DNA of 64,000 nucleotides from Branchiostoma floridae (taxonomy: Eukaryota > Chordata > Leptocardii > Amphioxiformes > Branchiostomatidae): NCBI RefSeq assembly GCF_000003815.2, contig NC_049979.1, positions 19,523,686-19,587,685 of the forward strand, read 5' to 3'. Of this stretch, positions 1 to 12,800 are shown one piece after another (position 1 is the stretch's first letter; each line of letters begins with the position of its first letter). The notes under the pieces are model-generated. The model ran no database searches. It saw nothing but the letters and a program-made list of their open reading frames with translations, and was not told where the DNA came from. The translations under genes were made by a program, and so were the position numbers.

Positions 1-14
1 GATGGCTCTTTCAG

Positions 15-3000
15 GATCGCAGAATTGAGGCGGCCGCAGCACTATTGGCTAAGGTAGAGAAGCTGGGTATCCTTTTGGCCTCGAAGTTGCCCAATAATAC
101 CATCTCAATCATCGACGAAAACATAGGTACGTGTCTAGTCTGTCTGCAAGACTAATCCAGTAATCGTATGGTTCTAAACCGAACATTCCACCTGCCATGT
201 ATTAACTATCCTCTCATACTAGGCCCACCGCTCGGGTATATCAAGCCGTGAGCTAAGCGTTCCTGCCTGTACATGTGACCTGTTCCCATTGCTTGTAGTT
301 GGAAGGAAAGTTTTCAGCCGATTATCTCTCCATTTGAGATCAAGAGACAACGTAATTGGCTGTTATCTCTCCTTTCAACATCAGAAGGGGTAATATTTGA
401 TTGGCTGGCGGCTATTCAGCTGGCTCAGCGAGAATGACGTACCGGCGTCGTTGCTTGAGATAATCTAACACAAATGGCGGACCTGACATTATAGGATGTG
501 TATAAACATCGTGTAGATATAACCAATGACTCAATGTATCCTGATGACGACTTCTGTTCTCTCTTAGTGTTTGCAGTCGGTGTTATATTCAAGAAAGACC
601 CCACCTTCCCTGATCCAACGAAGTTACTCAATACGTCTTGGAGCGGTGTCACAGACAGTATCACCCTGCCCCAGACTGACCACCATGCCGTGGCGACCCT
701 GTACAAAACCATACACTTGTACCTAAACTCCAGTTCCAACCAGGTGAAAAGTGTCAACTCCCGCGTCATCGCGACAACCCTCGTGAACGGGACCATCCAA
801 GATGGCGACAGAATCACCATCTTCCTGGAACATGACAAGGTATGGTACACCATTTCTAAAGATGGTTTAATGGCACCATAACTGAACCTGAAAACTTGTA
901 TCAAGAACACCAGGAAAGTAACATAGAAATAACAACTCTTTGACGTAATATGTTTATCTCAAGTTCCCGTACAACAAACAGTAGATGCCTTTCCGATGAA
1001 TTCCTCGGCGTAGTCTTCAATTTTCTTACAATATGCATACAAATGTTCTCCCAAACCACATCAAGTGCTACAGTTGCATTGCGAAGAATATCACTTTCAA
1101 AATGTTATCTATGTTTTCATGCAAGTTGATTAATGACACGTATCCTTACAAATACAACCCTCTATACTACATTTCTTTCACAGAATCTAAACCAATTGAG
1201 GAACGCTACAGTAAATGTTACTTCGTCCTGCTCCTACTGGAACTTTCCCAGCCAGTGAGTACTCGATGATTTTATACATTAGGTATGTGTAGTAGGGCTG
1301 GGTATCGGTACAGCGTACCGGTACAAAACCGGGTTTTTCTTATTGGACCGGTCCAGAAAAACCGGACCGAAAAAAATAGGTGGACCGGATGTTGGACCGA
1401 TTAGAAAATTAACGTATCATTTTATCAGGTATTCACACGTTTTGGCGCTTGCAGTTGGAAGAAAATGACAAGAGGGAAGTAGAGTAGAGTTTATAGTAAT
1501 TTCTACCAAGGTTTACAGTCAATCGCACAGGTGCAGTTAGCGTTGTAGTGTTTTAAAACGCCAGTGTAAGTCTAATACCCCACCAAACAGATTTCTTGGT
1601 AGTGAAATGGACCATTGGTATGAGTCATACTGAATCAGGTCCAGGTTCAGGTCCGGACCTGGACCTGATCCTTTGGACCTGAACCGGACCTGGACCTGAA
1701 TTTTCTGTACCGGTACCCAGCCCTAATGTGTAGTATAATGCGAGATACGTCCAATAATATCTCGGTGACCAAAATGTGCAGGCAAATTATTCTCCCTATG
1801 GGCCATATAGCCAGTGCGCATGTACATGTAGTAATTCTGCTAAAGACTAGTTCTTGGCGTAAAATGCGAACCATATAGCAAGTCTACATTGCAGTACCAC
1901 TAGACACTTTTTCTAAGAATGATGTTTACCTCTCTTTAACCCAGGGATTGGGCAAATGGCAGTTGTACCGCGAAGGAGATTAACATGACCCACACCACCT
2001 GCGAGTGCACCCATCTCACCAACTTCGCCATTTTGGCACGCGTGGTCGGAGATCATGTGAGTACAGGCAACGTACTTTCTGTTTTATCTTTAGCAAAAAG
2101 AATAAATACTAACAGCTACAAGAGTGGTAGGCTATGTACTAGTATATACCAGTAGAACAACAGATGTTTTAGATAAAGAACGTTTAGTCGTAAATGCCGG
2201 CTTAAATATGATATATTTTCAGGATGAATTTGCACTTCATGTTATAACTTGGATCGGCTGTGGAATCTCTATCGTCTGTTTCATCATCTGCATTTGTGTC
2301 TTCCTGGGAAGCAGGTACGTCTAATACTTCCTTTACATGACACTTAATATTTGAGACGGCCCTGTGCCTAGCCTTGATAATTGGCGTTATCATATTGTAA
2401 TATACCTATAACAGTTAACTCGACATGATTTAATTATAACCACTTGTCACCATCTTTTTCAGACGGGTCCGTTGCCCTCGAACCATCGTCCATGCAAATT
2501 TGTGCATTTGTCTGTTGCTTGCCGAAATCATATTTTTGGCTGCCGTCGACAAAACACAAAATAAGGTGCGGTGCCTTAAAATCATTTTAAGTAATGGATG
2601 GAATTCTCATGTTTTAGGTTTAAGTTTTTATATTCCTTTCTAGATGCACGCAAGATGCCTATAGCCCGATATTATGTCTGCTGTCGCCATTCTTTTTTCA
2701 TGACAGTACAGTAAGGCATTTCACAGTTCCAGCACCGCGGGTATCGTAGGTTAGGTCAGAGGTTAAGGCTCCTAACACGCAAAAAAGTAACCAGATGATT
2801 ACACATGTAGACAGTTTGTTTACAGCCAATTATTACAGATTGGGGACCTTAAACTTTGACATTAGACAACAGTACATCACGACTACACGTTCACACTCAA
2901 ATGAGGTCTTGAAACTGTGAGATGGCTTAATGCATGCCCCATGTTAAATACTAGTTGTAATGCACAATGATGCGAGGTTCAAATTATAAACGTTAACATT

Positions 3001-6000
3001 AACCAATGATCATGAAACTTTTCATAACAATACAGGATGCCTGTGATGTAGTAGCCATAATTCTTCACTACCTCTTCCTGGCCGCTTTTGCCTGGATGTG
3101 TGCCGAGGGGATGGAGTTGTATGCGTTACTTGTCCAGATCTTCAACCTCCAGAACAAGAGAGTTTACTACTACCATCTCATAGGCTATGGTATGATATGG
3201 TCAAAATACTTACAAGCTCATAGATGCTGTTTGGTAAACAGATGTGTTCTAATCTAACTGTGTATCTATCAAATATCATTAATATAGAAACTTAGACCAA
3301 GAACCTACTTTAAGCTACCGTTAGTGGACACATAAGGACATTTTCGTTTCTGTGTAGGAGTACCTGCTGTAGTGGTGATCATTTCAGTGGGTGTCAATTA
3401 TATCGAGGAACTGGATGGATATGGCACGGACAGATAGTAAGTATTTTCTTCCATGGAATGTTGAAATTGTACTTAAAAAATAACCAGATGTGATATTCTT
3501 GATATTTTCGTTCTGTTGTGTCATATCTAATATGCTCAGGATCTTTTTTAGGAGAGTTCTATCATTATTGTGAAAATCAATGATTGGATTATGATTTGAA
3601 TATTTTATAATCTAATTTCGTAAATGTCATTATTTGTCCAGCTGCTGGTTGTCCGTAGAGAAAGGCTTCATCTGGAGCTTTGTGGGCCCGATGCTCGCCA
3701 TGATATTTGTGAGACTTATATATATGTGTCTATTGCATTTTAAGGTTTTCACATATGGTTGATAAATACACGCAAACTGTAGACATAGTAGACTCTTAAA
3801 ATGCTTAACTCGGTCGTTTGATTTATTTTGCATGATGATGTAGTATTTTACCTGGATTCAGGATTTTTTTTTTTTTGGTAAAGCAATCTTTATGCATTCC
3901 AGCTACTCACATGCCTCAACTTTTACATCTAACAGTAATGGTACATGTTGTATAACCAAATACTTTGTAGTTAGGCGGTACTAGTGTTACGTTCCTAGCT
4001 GCACATTTGACAATTATATTATATAATTTTCTTGTACAACGTCAGGTGAACCTTGGGTTCCTGATCATGACCATGAGGCTGGTGTACATACAGAGAACCA
4101 ACAGAGAACTTACCAACACCAACACTGACAAGTCTTCAGATAAACAAGGGCGGGGAAAGAAGTTCAGGTAAACAATACAACGATACGAGCCATACAAACT
4201 TCGAATTCAGTGCCGTACTTTGACTTTTACTTAATAGCTTAACAATACATTGTTTATGTAGCTACTCTTCCTGTGGTCCTTATCAGCAAACATAGCAAGA
4301 CACAAACTTGACACACAGGAACATGTACAAACCATACATTATACATACAATTCGTGCTAAAAAGATAACTTAAATACTATTTGAGGTCATATACAATGGG
4401 AATAATCTATTGCTTTTACAATTTCAAACCATTCCATGTGTTGGACATTCTGTACAAAAACCTTTTCTTTTGAGCGTTTGTTCTGGGCTTTGGTAGTCTG
4501 GTAGTTTGGGATTTTGATGAACGTGTTTGATATCTATGTGACTGCTGAGACCGGAGAAGGTCGATATATACAGCCCATGTCATTAACATAAGTAGATGCA
4601 GTTGAATGAAGGTACTTTGACCTTAACCTTATAAGACACATCAATGATATCGTGTCATGACCGACCTATGCACCATAAGATACACTTGTAGTTGCATTCT
4701 GAATATCAACCGAAAGTATTTGTTGTCAGGTTTTGGATCCGTGTGTCCGTGAGTCTGATCTGCCTCCTTGGCCTGACCTGGATGCTGGGCGTGTTCTACA
4801 TCAGTAGTGAGACAGTGGTGTTTGCCTACTTCTTCACTATCGCCAATTCGTTTCAAGTAAGTATGAATACCACATACATTTTCTTATTACATTTAGTTAT
4901 TTTCTTCTTGGAATTTTCGTTTCCTATTACCAAGTAGTATCGCTAAAATTGAAGCAGTCTGATGAATGTTGAAAAGAGAACTAACCAAATTGAGTGGCAC
5001 ATCCCTCATTTCTTTACACAGCCCCACTAAAAATAGACAACATGATCATGACCTCCTTGGACGAATTGTTATAGTCCATCTTTGTACAATTAGACCTTTG
5101 TCTGTATAATTCATGGTTCTATTTTGTTTCAGGGTTTATTCATCTTTATCTTTCACTGCCTGAAGAATGAAAAGGTAATTCTTTTGACTATTACCAATGT
5201 TGGAATAGATTTATTCACAACGGATCGCTCGTATTCAATTCCTCCCCAAGTAGTATTAGAGTTATTTTGAGATTAAAATTTACATAAGCGCGTACATATG
5301 TACCATGTGTAGGTGCAGAAGGAGATACAGCGTTACTGCTTCCCCAAGAAGAGTAAAATACAGAGGAGGCGGCCGACCGGCACAACTTCCGGGGAGTTAC
5401 TGGTGAGTGAAAACTTCATTGCTGAGAGAGATAGCCACTAGGATATTGCTGATAACTTTTCCCCTGATAGAATTTTTTATTTGATCCACAACCACAGTAG
5501 AGTCCATTCCAAGACACCGTGCGGATGTTTGTTGACATTTTTTAGAATTGATTTTAAAGTTTTGTAATTATATGCCTAGGACATTTGATACTTCAGAAAT
5601 ATTTTTAACACTGTTTCAACTTTATAAATATTTCCCTGGTCCTGTAAAACTTTGGAAATATTCATGGTGTGGAATTGGATACTTCTAATGGTTTCTAAAT
5701 AATGATAACAGCATTCTACCATTATTTACCATTTTCTACCATTTTTTGTAAATGGTTCGGTGGGCTGGGAAGATAGTAATTCACACATCCTTGCAAAGTA
5801 TGGTTGGGTGCCATGCAACAATGGCCCACCACAAAGGATCCACCAGTACCCAGCAGTGAAATCTAAAAATATACAGATGCAACAATAGGGCTTACTTTTA
5901 TGGGGGCAATAAACTAATTTTACCATTTGGCCAGGTTTACCATTTTTTGTAAATATTTGTAAATGTGAAATAATCACAGAGAGGTTTCACAATTATTCTA

Positions 6001-7078
6001 AATAAAGACATTTTTGTACAGTTACTTTCAAAATGTTTCTAAAATATTCAAAGAAATTCAAATAAATGCGTATTTTCTTAGTCAATTTTTTGAAAATAAT
6101 TTAATTATTGTGGCTCAGATATTCTTTTATTCAAAATAATTCAGACTAATTATAAATATCGCCTAAAAACCCTCATGGTGTCTTGGAATGGACTCTAGTA
6201 CTAGTCATAACGCCCTGTGGTGTTGGGATTCAGATCTTCTACGATACGTCTTAGAAGCAATACAGTCTGACTTTACATATTGGAGATCATTAGGTTTACA
6301 TTCACATCGTAAGCAAGAGTTCTCGTATACTATATTATTCGGTTTATGCTAGCGCTTATACCATGTATTTTTCCTGTGCAAGTAGTATGAGAGCTGAATG
6401 GGGGATAATGAAAATAAGAGACACATAAATAAAAAAGAAAACGCGTTTTTAAAAAGTATTTGGACTGAATATTGGAATTAAATACATTTTATAACTTGAA
6501 GAAGAAAATCTGTAAATAAAGACGTTGTGACATAAACATACCAGGTGCTGGGTATTCTATACTAAAGGTAAAGATGTCACAAACTCATTGGGTATCACCT
6601 TCTCCGTACACAGGGCAGCTTTAGCTCTAGCTCTAGAGCCGCTGCTAGAAGAGGAACAGAGACAACAAGTATCGGCAATGTAGGCACCCCTCTTCGTAGG
6701 GACGGGAGGTCGTTTATAAAACCAGGGACAAAATCAATCAACACGACTGATCAGAATTCAGGAACAACGGAAAGGCCGATTGCCCTGAAAAGGTATAAAT
6801 GAAGAGGCCAAACTCACAATGTATATTTTGCATGCAGTCAACAAGTATACATGCATGACATACTAATGCACATACAATGCCGCTTAAGATTACAATTTGC
6901 CATGTTTGTGTACATCATCTTACGTCTGTCTGTCTGTTTGCTTTCCATCAACAGTAACGGTAACTACCACAAAGGACAGGATCAAGAACTCTCCTCATCA
7001 ACATCAATGGTGATCAGTTTCGAAGGCTCTAGGAAGGTTCCACCCAAATTTGCTGTGAATGGGGACAGCATGATGTAA
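15..7078 (+). CDS. aGPCR-1: adhesion G-protein-coupled receptor, 5'-incomplete
   Basis: Fifteen exons read by eye, all with AG/GT borders and compatible phases: 15-126, 568-839, 1184-1254, 1945-2056, 2223-2314, 2463-2565, 3036-3189, 3358-3436, 3642-3708, 4046-4167, 4730-4856, 5133-5174, 5313-5402, 6614-6792, 6955-7078 (TAA). They give about 581 residues. The order is the end of a GAIN domain, a GPS with CSYWN ... CECTHLTNFAIL (predicted autoproteolysis between HL and T), seven hydrophobic segments and a Ser/Thr-rich tail ending NGDSMM. In this family GPS cleavage leaves a tethered agonist starting TNFAIL that activates the 7TM at the plasma membrane. The N-terminal exons and ectodomain lie upstream of the window, so ligand modules are unknown. 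Exon positions and phases match aGPCR-2, a tandem paralogue about 2.7 kb downstream. Identity as an adhesion GPCR is secure; the first exon border (15) is the least certain. Confidence 0.9.
1184..2056 (+). other. GPS autoproteolysis motif of aGPCR-1 (two exons)
   Basis: The GPS is split over 1184-1254 (..TSSCSYWNFPS) and 1945-2056 (DWANGSCTAKE..TCECTHLTNFAILARVV). Four Cys, the two Trp and the HLT tripeptide are all present, so cleavage competence is expected from family knowledge. The intron between them holds a hAT-type MITE. Confidence 0.9.
1293..1725. mobile_element. hAT-type MITE with 8-bp target duplication
   Basis: Terminal inverted repeats TAGGGCTGGGTAtCGGTAC and its complement GTACCGGTACCCAGCCCTA bound a 433-bp non-coding element rich in GGTCC/GGACC motifs. 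The flanking octamer ATGTGTAG is perfectly duplicated (1285-1292 and 1726-1733), diagnostic of hAT insertion. It lies in an aGPCR-1 intron. A related truncated copy lies at 51563-51728. Confidence 0.88.
2223..5174 (+). other. Seven-transmembrane region of aGPCR-1
   Basis: TM1 is in 2223-2314 (HVITWIGCGISIVCF), TM2 in 2463-2565 (ANLCICLLLAEIIFLAAVD), TM3 in 3036-3189 (HYLFLAAFAWMCAEG), TM4 in 3358-3436, TM5 in 3642-4167 (FIWSFVGPMLAMIF), TM6 and TM7 start in 4730-4856 (LICLLGLTWMLGVFYI) and TM7 ends in 5133-5174 (GLFIFIFHCLKNEK). The W-M-C-A/V-E-G, F-V-G-P and G-L-T-W motifs are typical of adhesion receptors. Confidence 0.9.
5500..6195. mobile_element. TA-flanked inverted-repeat MITE in aGPCR-1 intron
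   Basis: The ends GAGTCCATTCCAAGACACC (5500) and GGTGTCTTGGAATGGACTC (ending 6195) are exact inverted repeats flanked by TA on both sides (5498-5499, 6196-6197), as in Tc1/mariner-type insertions. The interior is about 700 bp, AT-rich and without coding signal. A similar motif near 41835-41860 (TGGTCCAAGACACCGCATGG) may be a degenerate relative. Confidence 0.75.
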
Positions 7079-9787
7079 CGTGGGCAGTTAAGTCATTATC
7101 GTATAGAATATCCTAAGTTCTACTGGCGTATGCAATATCAGTTTAGTTAGTCAAAGTTCTTCCCGCACCAGACCATAGGGCGGCGCCCATCTCCGTTTTC
7201 ATAGCCCTGGGCTGCACAGCTTTTCTGCAAGCACTACAGCAGAGGGCTAGTCACTGTTGTTGGTGTGTGTGTCTGTGTGTTCAACTGCCACACTCTTTTC
7301 CAAATGCTGATTGCTGATCAGAGGAAGCATTGTGTACTACCTTTTAGAGTCTTAGGTATCACTCGGCCTGGATGGAATTCACGATCTACTGTATGTAAGG
7401 CGAACAATGTCATTTGCCCATAACACCGGTCAAATGCAATATACAGCGTACTACATTGACGAGGCTTAGGCGAATACGAAATTGCAATACAGAGACCCTA
7501 GATTTATGGAGTAGCTCCATCTATTACGGCAGTTTGTTACGTTACGTTGGTTTGACCTATGCGTCTAAAATATAAAAAGGGACGCATTGTTACGAGATAA
7601 GGTGTCATATATTCATAAATAGAAAATTGGCACTAGTGGGTCATAATTGTATATCACGCAAAATGTGCATAATTGTTCTATTTGATGTATGGATGTAATT
7701 TCATCAGTTGACTGTTGTAGTTACTATAGTAGAACGGTGCAATAAATCATGGGAATCAAAATTTATGACTTGTATTGCAACTTTGCCGGTAAGATGAAAA
7801 GAACTTTCTTTGGGAAATTTTGCAGTATGTATTATACTTTCCCGAAAATATGTACTTTTTAATTCACCTACTAGTATTTATTTATAAAATACGTTATATA
7901 GAATCATATACGCATCCATTTACCTTTCATCGGATTAATATAAAATGTGTTTGTTTTGGAGAAGTTTATCTATATCTATCTCTGAGAAACATAATCACCA
8001 CAAAGGTGCTTAACTGTGTCCAGTATATAACTTAGACATACAAAATATTGCGAATAAAATGTGTTAGTTTTGATGAAATGTGAGTCTGTCATATATTGAC
8101 TTACCATGTCCCAAGTTTATCTAGCTATGCCTGAGAAATATAATTTCTATCCCCACAAAGGCGTTCTAATTTGTCTAGAATGTGACTTAGACAAACAGAA
8201 AAGAAGGAAGTATAACGTCAAATTGAACGAATTTACTTAGATCTAAGGGCAGAAATGTCAAATCAAAGGCATGCAAAGCAACTTAGTATTGTATGCTGGT
8301 TAGCCCAATCCTTAAGTTATACATGGCTAGAGATTTCCTGATCAGTCACTTAGAACATCGCTTTTAAACAATATTCAAATTAGTTATAGCATAGTCGGAA
8401 GCTTGGGGTTGGCAAATACGTATACGGGCAGTTGTTTTGATATTTGTAAATTTTACATAGAGTCCTGTGTGACTTTTAAATGACGAAGAAATGAATGAAT
8501 TGATTGATTGATTGATTAATTAATTAATTAATTAATTGATGAAAATGAGAAATGAACAGAGCTCAATAAGGTTGCACAGACCATGCTGATACGTCGACAG
8601 AAAAAGAATCCACGGTCGCTACTAGCCCCCGACTGAAACCTCTGCTTGGAGAATACCTGATGAATTAGTCCACGCTGCGATGTGAAGACTAAAGTCTGCT
8701 GGAAGAAATGGTGTAACGAAGTATACACATGTTGCGTGCTCCATAGTCTACTGTCTGACGTCCACTCTCCACAGAAGCTTGTTCTGTTGTGACATCGTCA
8801 ATCAACAATGTATAAACAAACATTGATGTTGATAGAGATGCACAAAGACAGCACAAGAACGGATACGCCACGAAGAATGTATCGGCATTGAATCATTGTG
8901 TTCCACCATGATAAAATGTATCCACGCGCATATACATGAAACACTTAAAACAGTAAAAGATAAAGACCCTTTTGTACATTAAATTAAAAAAGGCACCATT
9001 AACTAATCAGTTTAAGTGCTGGCAAAAACATTTACATCGTCAAACTTACTGAGGTAACCTTGAAATCATTTAGTGGTCATTCTACTGTAATTACTACCGA
9101 GTACTATTAGATAAGGTCATCGAACATTGCGGTATTTTAATTCAATGAGCACAAACTTTGTGTTCACTGCAGCCAACCATGTTTTTTCTTATTGGATTCT
9201 ACAAAGGTGGAAAACCTCCTTACATGTATAAGTTAAACAGGTCCATGTACTATGTGGGTACGAGAGAAGAGTCTTGGCCATTTGTTTTCAAGCTCCACGA
9301 GAAAGCGCGGTGCTCAACATGCCGAGAAATCGCTCAACACTAAATCTCTGACCATTCGGGATTAAAAAGACACAGACTATACATTTTGAGGTTGTCTAAA
9401 TGTACTGAAATTCAATTCTATAGTCTGTGATGATCACGCAGAGAGCTCGTGACGTCCTTAGCTCTAATTTGCGACCACATTTTGCTCGGGGCTACAGTCT
9501 GCCTACATCTAGAGTGGTGACATCTGGTTGGACCTGTTGGCTAGTAAGTCACTACCGGTTATTGGTCGAGTTTGACGCCATGCCAGATTTCTTGGGGAAA
9601 GACATGTTTGAGACCGACAGTCTGCAGGTTCAGAATGCTGCATGTAAAACACAGCTATGTATTAGACACTTGTAAGAGCCTCTTGTCTTGCTGGGGGAAC
9701 TACATCGGAGGAAGGAGATACGAAAGATCTGAAAGAACGCGCAACCCTGAAGACAAGTAGCCTTGGATTACTTGGTGACTCATAGAC
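7079..9787. other. Intergenic region between the two adhesion GPCR genes
   Basis: The 3'UTR of aGPCR-1 probably ends after the AATAAA at 7741-7746. Beyond it I see AT-rich sequence, a short (ATTA)n tract near 8503-8540, and no coding exon I can support. The 5'UTR and promoter of aGPCR-2 should lie in the last few hundred bases, but no clear core promoter motif was recognised. Confidence 0.5.
7741..7746 (+). terminator. Candidate polyadenylation signal of aGPCR-1
   Basis: AATAAA about 660 bp after the aGPCR-1 stop codon, with a T/GT-rich stretch after it. Another AATAAA occurs near 8056. Confidence 0.5.
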
Positions 9788-9884
9788 ATGGCTATTACAG
9801 AGCGGGTCTTTTTTCTCTTGTGTCTCAGTCTTCTCGCCAAGACCCAGGGTGTAGAGGGATTGGAAGCAAACAACAGCAGCAGTG
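9788..9884 (+). other. Signal-peptide exon of aGPCR-2
   Basis: ATG at 9788 begins MAITERVFFLLCLSLLAKTQ, a basic/polar start followed by a strong hydrophobic core and a small-residue exit, then VEGLEANNSSS. The exon ends in phase 1 before GTAAGC. It is the first Met in an open frame upstream of the ectodomain exons. Confidence 0.85.
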
Positions 9885-12800
9885 GTAAGCAAAAAGCAAT
9901 ACATTTCTACTAGATCAACAGTCCCATGGTTATACGATGAGATTTCAAATGCTCACGGCCTTAACCTGAAACAAGGGGCACCACTCACATTTTGAGACAT
10001 TTTCAAGGTCCATCCAAACTCATTATGATAATTTATTTGCAAACAGACTCTTGTTGGTATGTTCACTAGGTATGAGAAAAAAACACATGGTAAGACGTCA
10101 GATAAGTGACCATAGAGGGTCATTTTATGTGACCCCGCACGCAATAGTCAAAAGTTTTCACTCACGCTCTTATCACCGGACGTGACTGATTTTCAAAATG
10201 GCATCGCATGCGATGAAATGAGCACAATCATATGGATATTGGTGAACTTATACTGTACATGTATTGTCCTGAATTTCAGTTGTACCCCCTGTTGTGTTTC
10301 CTGGGTGAGGCTGATGACTTTTGGAATACCTCCCGTAAACTGTGCCATGTATTATGTATATTGTCTGGCAGGTTCCGCCCTGATTTGTATTTCTAAACTA
10401 TAAAGTATGATAGTTTCTTTCACTGTGCATTTTCTTGGCGTGGTGTAAGTAGCATTGACAAAAACATTCAAAATCTTCGAGGCCATTTGTCATGATGGGT
10501 AAGTTGCCAAAAGACGAAGCTGTTGATTTGAAAAGTATGTAAAATATTTTGACCTGCACCCAAAAAAATACACGTGTGGAAATGTTCTCACTCAAGCACT
10601 TATTGACTGCTGATTCTAAGCATACGTGATTCTCGTTTTTTTACAGAGTGTACATGGACACTTGCAGACCACGAACAGTACCTGTATCGACGGACTAGCC
10701 AGATCCGCTGGCCTGACCAGAACTGGCCCGTCGTCTCACCGGAGACGTGCTGGGGTTGGAAATGTTTCATCACATCACAGAAGTTCCTACACAGCGGACA
10801 GTGGGAGGATCTGTCGTCACTAGGCGATGGTGTTTTGGATAACGCTTTCACCATAGCACATGAAGAAAGTAGACAACCACAACACTGTAGAAGACTGTGG
10901 TTTGTTCAGGTGAGTACACACGTTTTGCAAAGTGTGACACAGCGACAGTCGGAATATTGAGTGGCTGCCGTCGATATCGTTACTAATATTATGATCTCAA
11001 TGCCAAGTGTTACTCAGGGATACTTAAGACATACTTAGCACGCTATGTGTGACACTTGGTCATTAGATAAAGGAACTGTGTTTTGTTGTTTTCTAATAAT
11101 GAACTGCTTCCGCTGATCTACATTGGGGGGCAAAGCGTACAGTCAATGTACCTAACGTTATATACATATATAGAACAACCGCAAAGTATAGAAGAGTTTC
11201 ACACCATAATGTTAAAATTGAAGCATGTGCAGAGACCAAAATTTGTGATTTTGGCTGACTCTGCTGAGTACCCTGATTTTATTTATCTGTCTACGAATCT
11301 CATAAGACCTTTAACAACCCTTGCGGCAGTAATGTTACAGAAGGGACAATAGACGTATTCAGTTCTGACATGTGTTACTGTCACCGAATCAAGGTTTTGG
11401 ATATCGACAGACTTGGCATCATATTTGTAGTCAGAATTTAGAGACGAATATCTTATCTATAAATCTCTAGGAACCTCTAGGATATTTGACAGGCATTCTT
11501 GATGAACAACTTCTATTGTGCACTATTCAAAATGACCCAAGGTCAATGAAGGTTGAACTGGGAACAATGCTCTTCTTTTCTTTGATCTCAGAATGAGTCA
11601 CATCACGAACAGCTCATCTGATAACAGTCTGAACATAAAATTTCCTGAACAATACAGCCTTTCACTTCACCAAGCGTCCTGTACAAATCTTTAATGCTCC
11701 TCAATTACATGATTGAGATCTTTAGGCATTCAAGATGATAATCCCCCACACGGAGAAGAGTAAAACCTGTTGTGTTAGGGCACTCTGCACTATGTCTGTC
11801 GTCTCTGCAGTATTGCCCAATCTACCGGATACACTGACCAATCGTTATCGTCCTGTCGTTAACTCAATTAGACTACCAGGAGGATAAATGTGATGTTTAT
11901 GCATGTTTATTTGACGGAAAACCTTTATGGAATGTAATATGACGTGACTATATATGTGAAAGGGTTAATGCGGCCGGATACTGATAAACAGTCAACCTGA
12001 ATGTGGACGATACCATTTCGGCATATTCATGTGACCATACTGTCCACTTATGTGTGTCTTTAATTTTTCACTTATTTGCGATGATGTCAGTTTTTACTGT
12101 CAATCATAAATCATTCCGCTCCACTTTTCAGTTGCAAATTGTTTTCGCAACACTTAGGCACATTTTTTGTTTCTGTGTGTGTGTGTGTGTGCGCGCGCGC
12201 GTGTGCGTGTGTGTGTGCGCGCGCGCGTGTGTGTGTGTGTGTGCGCGCGTGAGCGTGTGCGTAGGCGTGCGAGTGCGTGCGCATGTGTTTCTGTTTGTGT
12301 TTCCGGATATCTGTGGTAAGCGTAACTTTATGACGGATTGTGATGATATTTGGTGTGTGGGTAGGTGTTGAGATGACGATGCCTAAGGTCAACTTTGGGC
12401 CCCTGGTGGGTGACTTAGTACTACAGCAGAACCTGTTTTATGTTATCTTTTGTCCTGGACATGCTATGGTGTTGACATTTTGGTGACAGATGGGTTTTGA
12501 TGTATGAAAGACGTTGTCTAGCTTTGGCCCCTAGCAACGTTCTCTGGAATGGCAGGGGCGTTTATGTAGAAATGTTTTAAGGAGGATAATTAAACAAAGA
12601 AATAATGGACTTCCACGATATTCAGCATGCAGGTAGGGTAATGCTTAAGTTACATACTTAATGAGGTAAAACTGTATCTATGAATCATTTGGCGTGCTCA
12701 ATACACCTCTTCGAACACGGGACCGCGTTTACGTCCCGAAACACGGGTGCAGCCCTAACCGAGATGCCCTTCCCAGGATTGAACCGGGGTCTCCCAATTA

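Noticed and set aside
425-910. 161-residue - strand frame over the aGPCR-1 GAIN exon
   Set aside because: Antisense of an exon with paralogue support on the + strand.
8528-8871. Overlapping - strand frames upstream of aGPCR-2
   Set aside because: No splice structure, no domain motif, AT-rich intergenic context.
12003-12392. Open frames through the GT/GC tract on both strands
   Set aside because: Low-complexity translation of a microsatellite with no splice or homology support.
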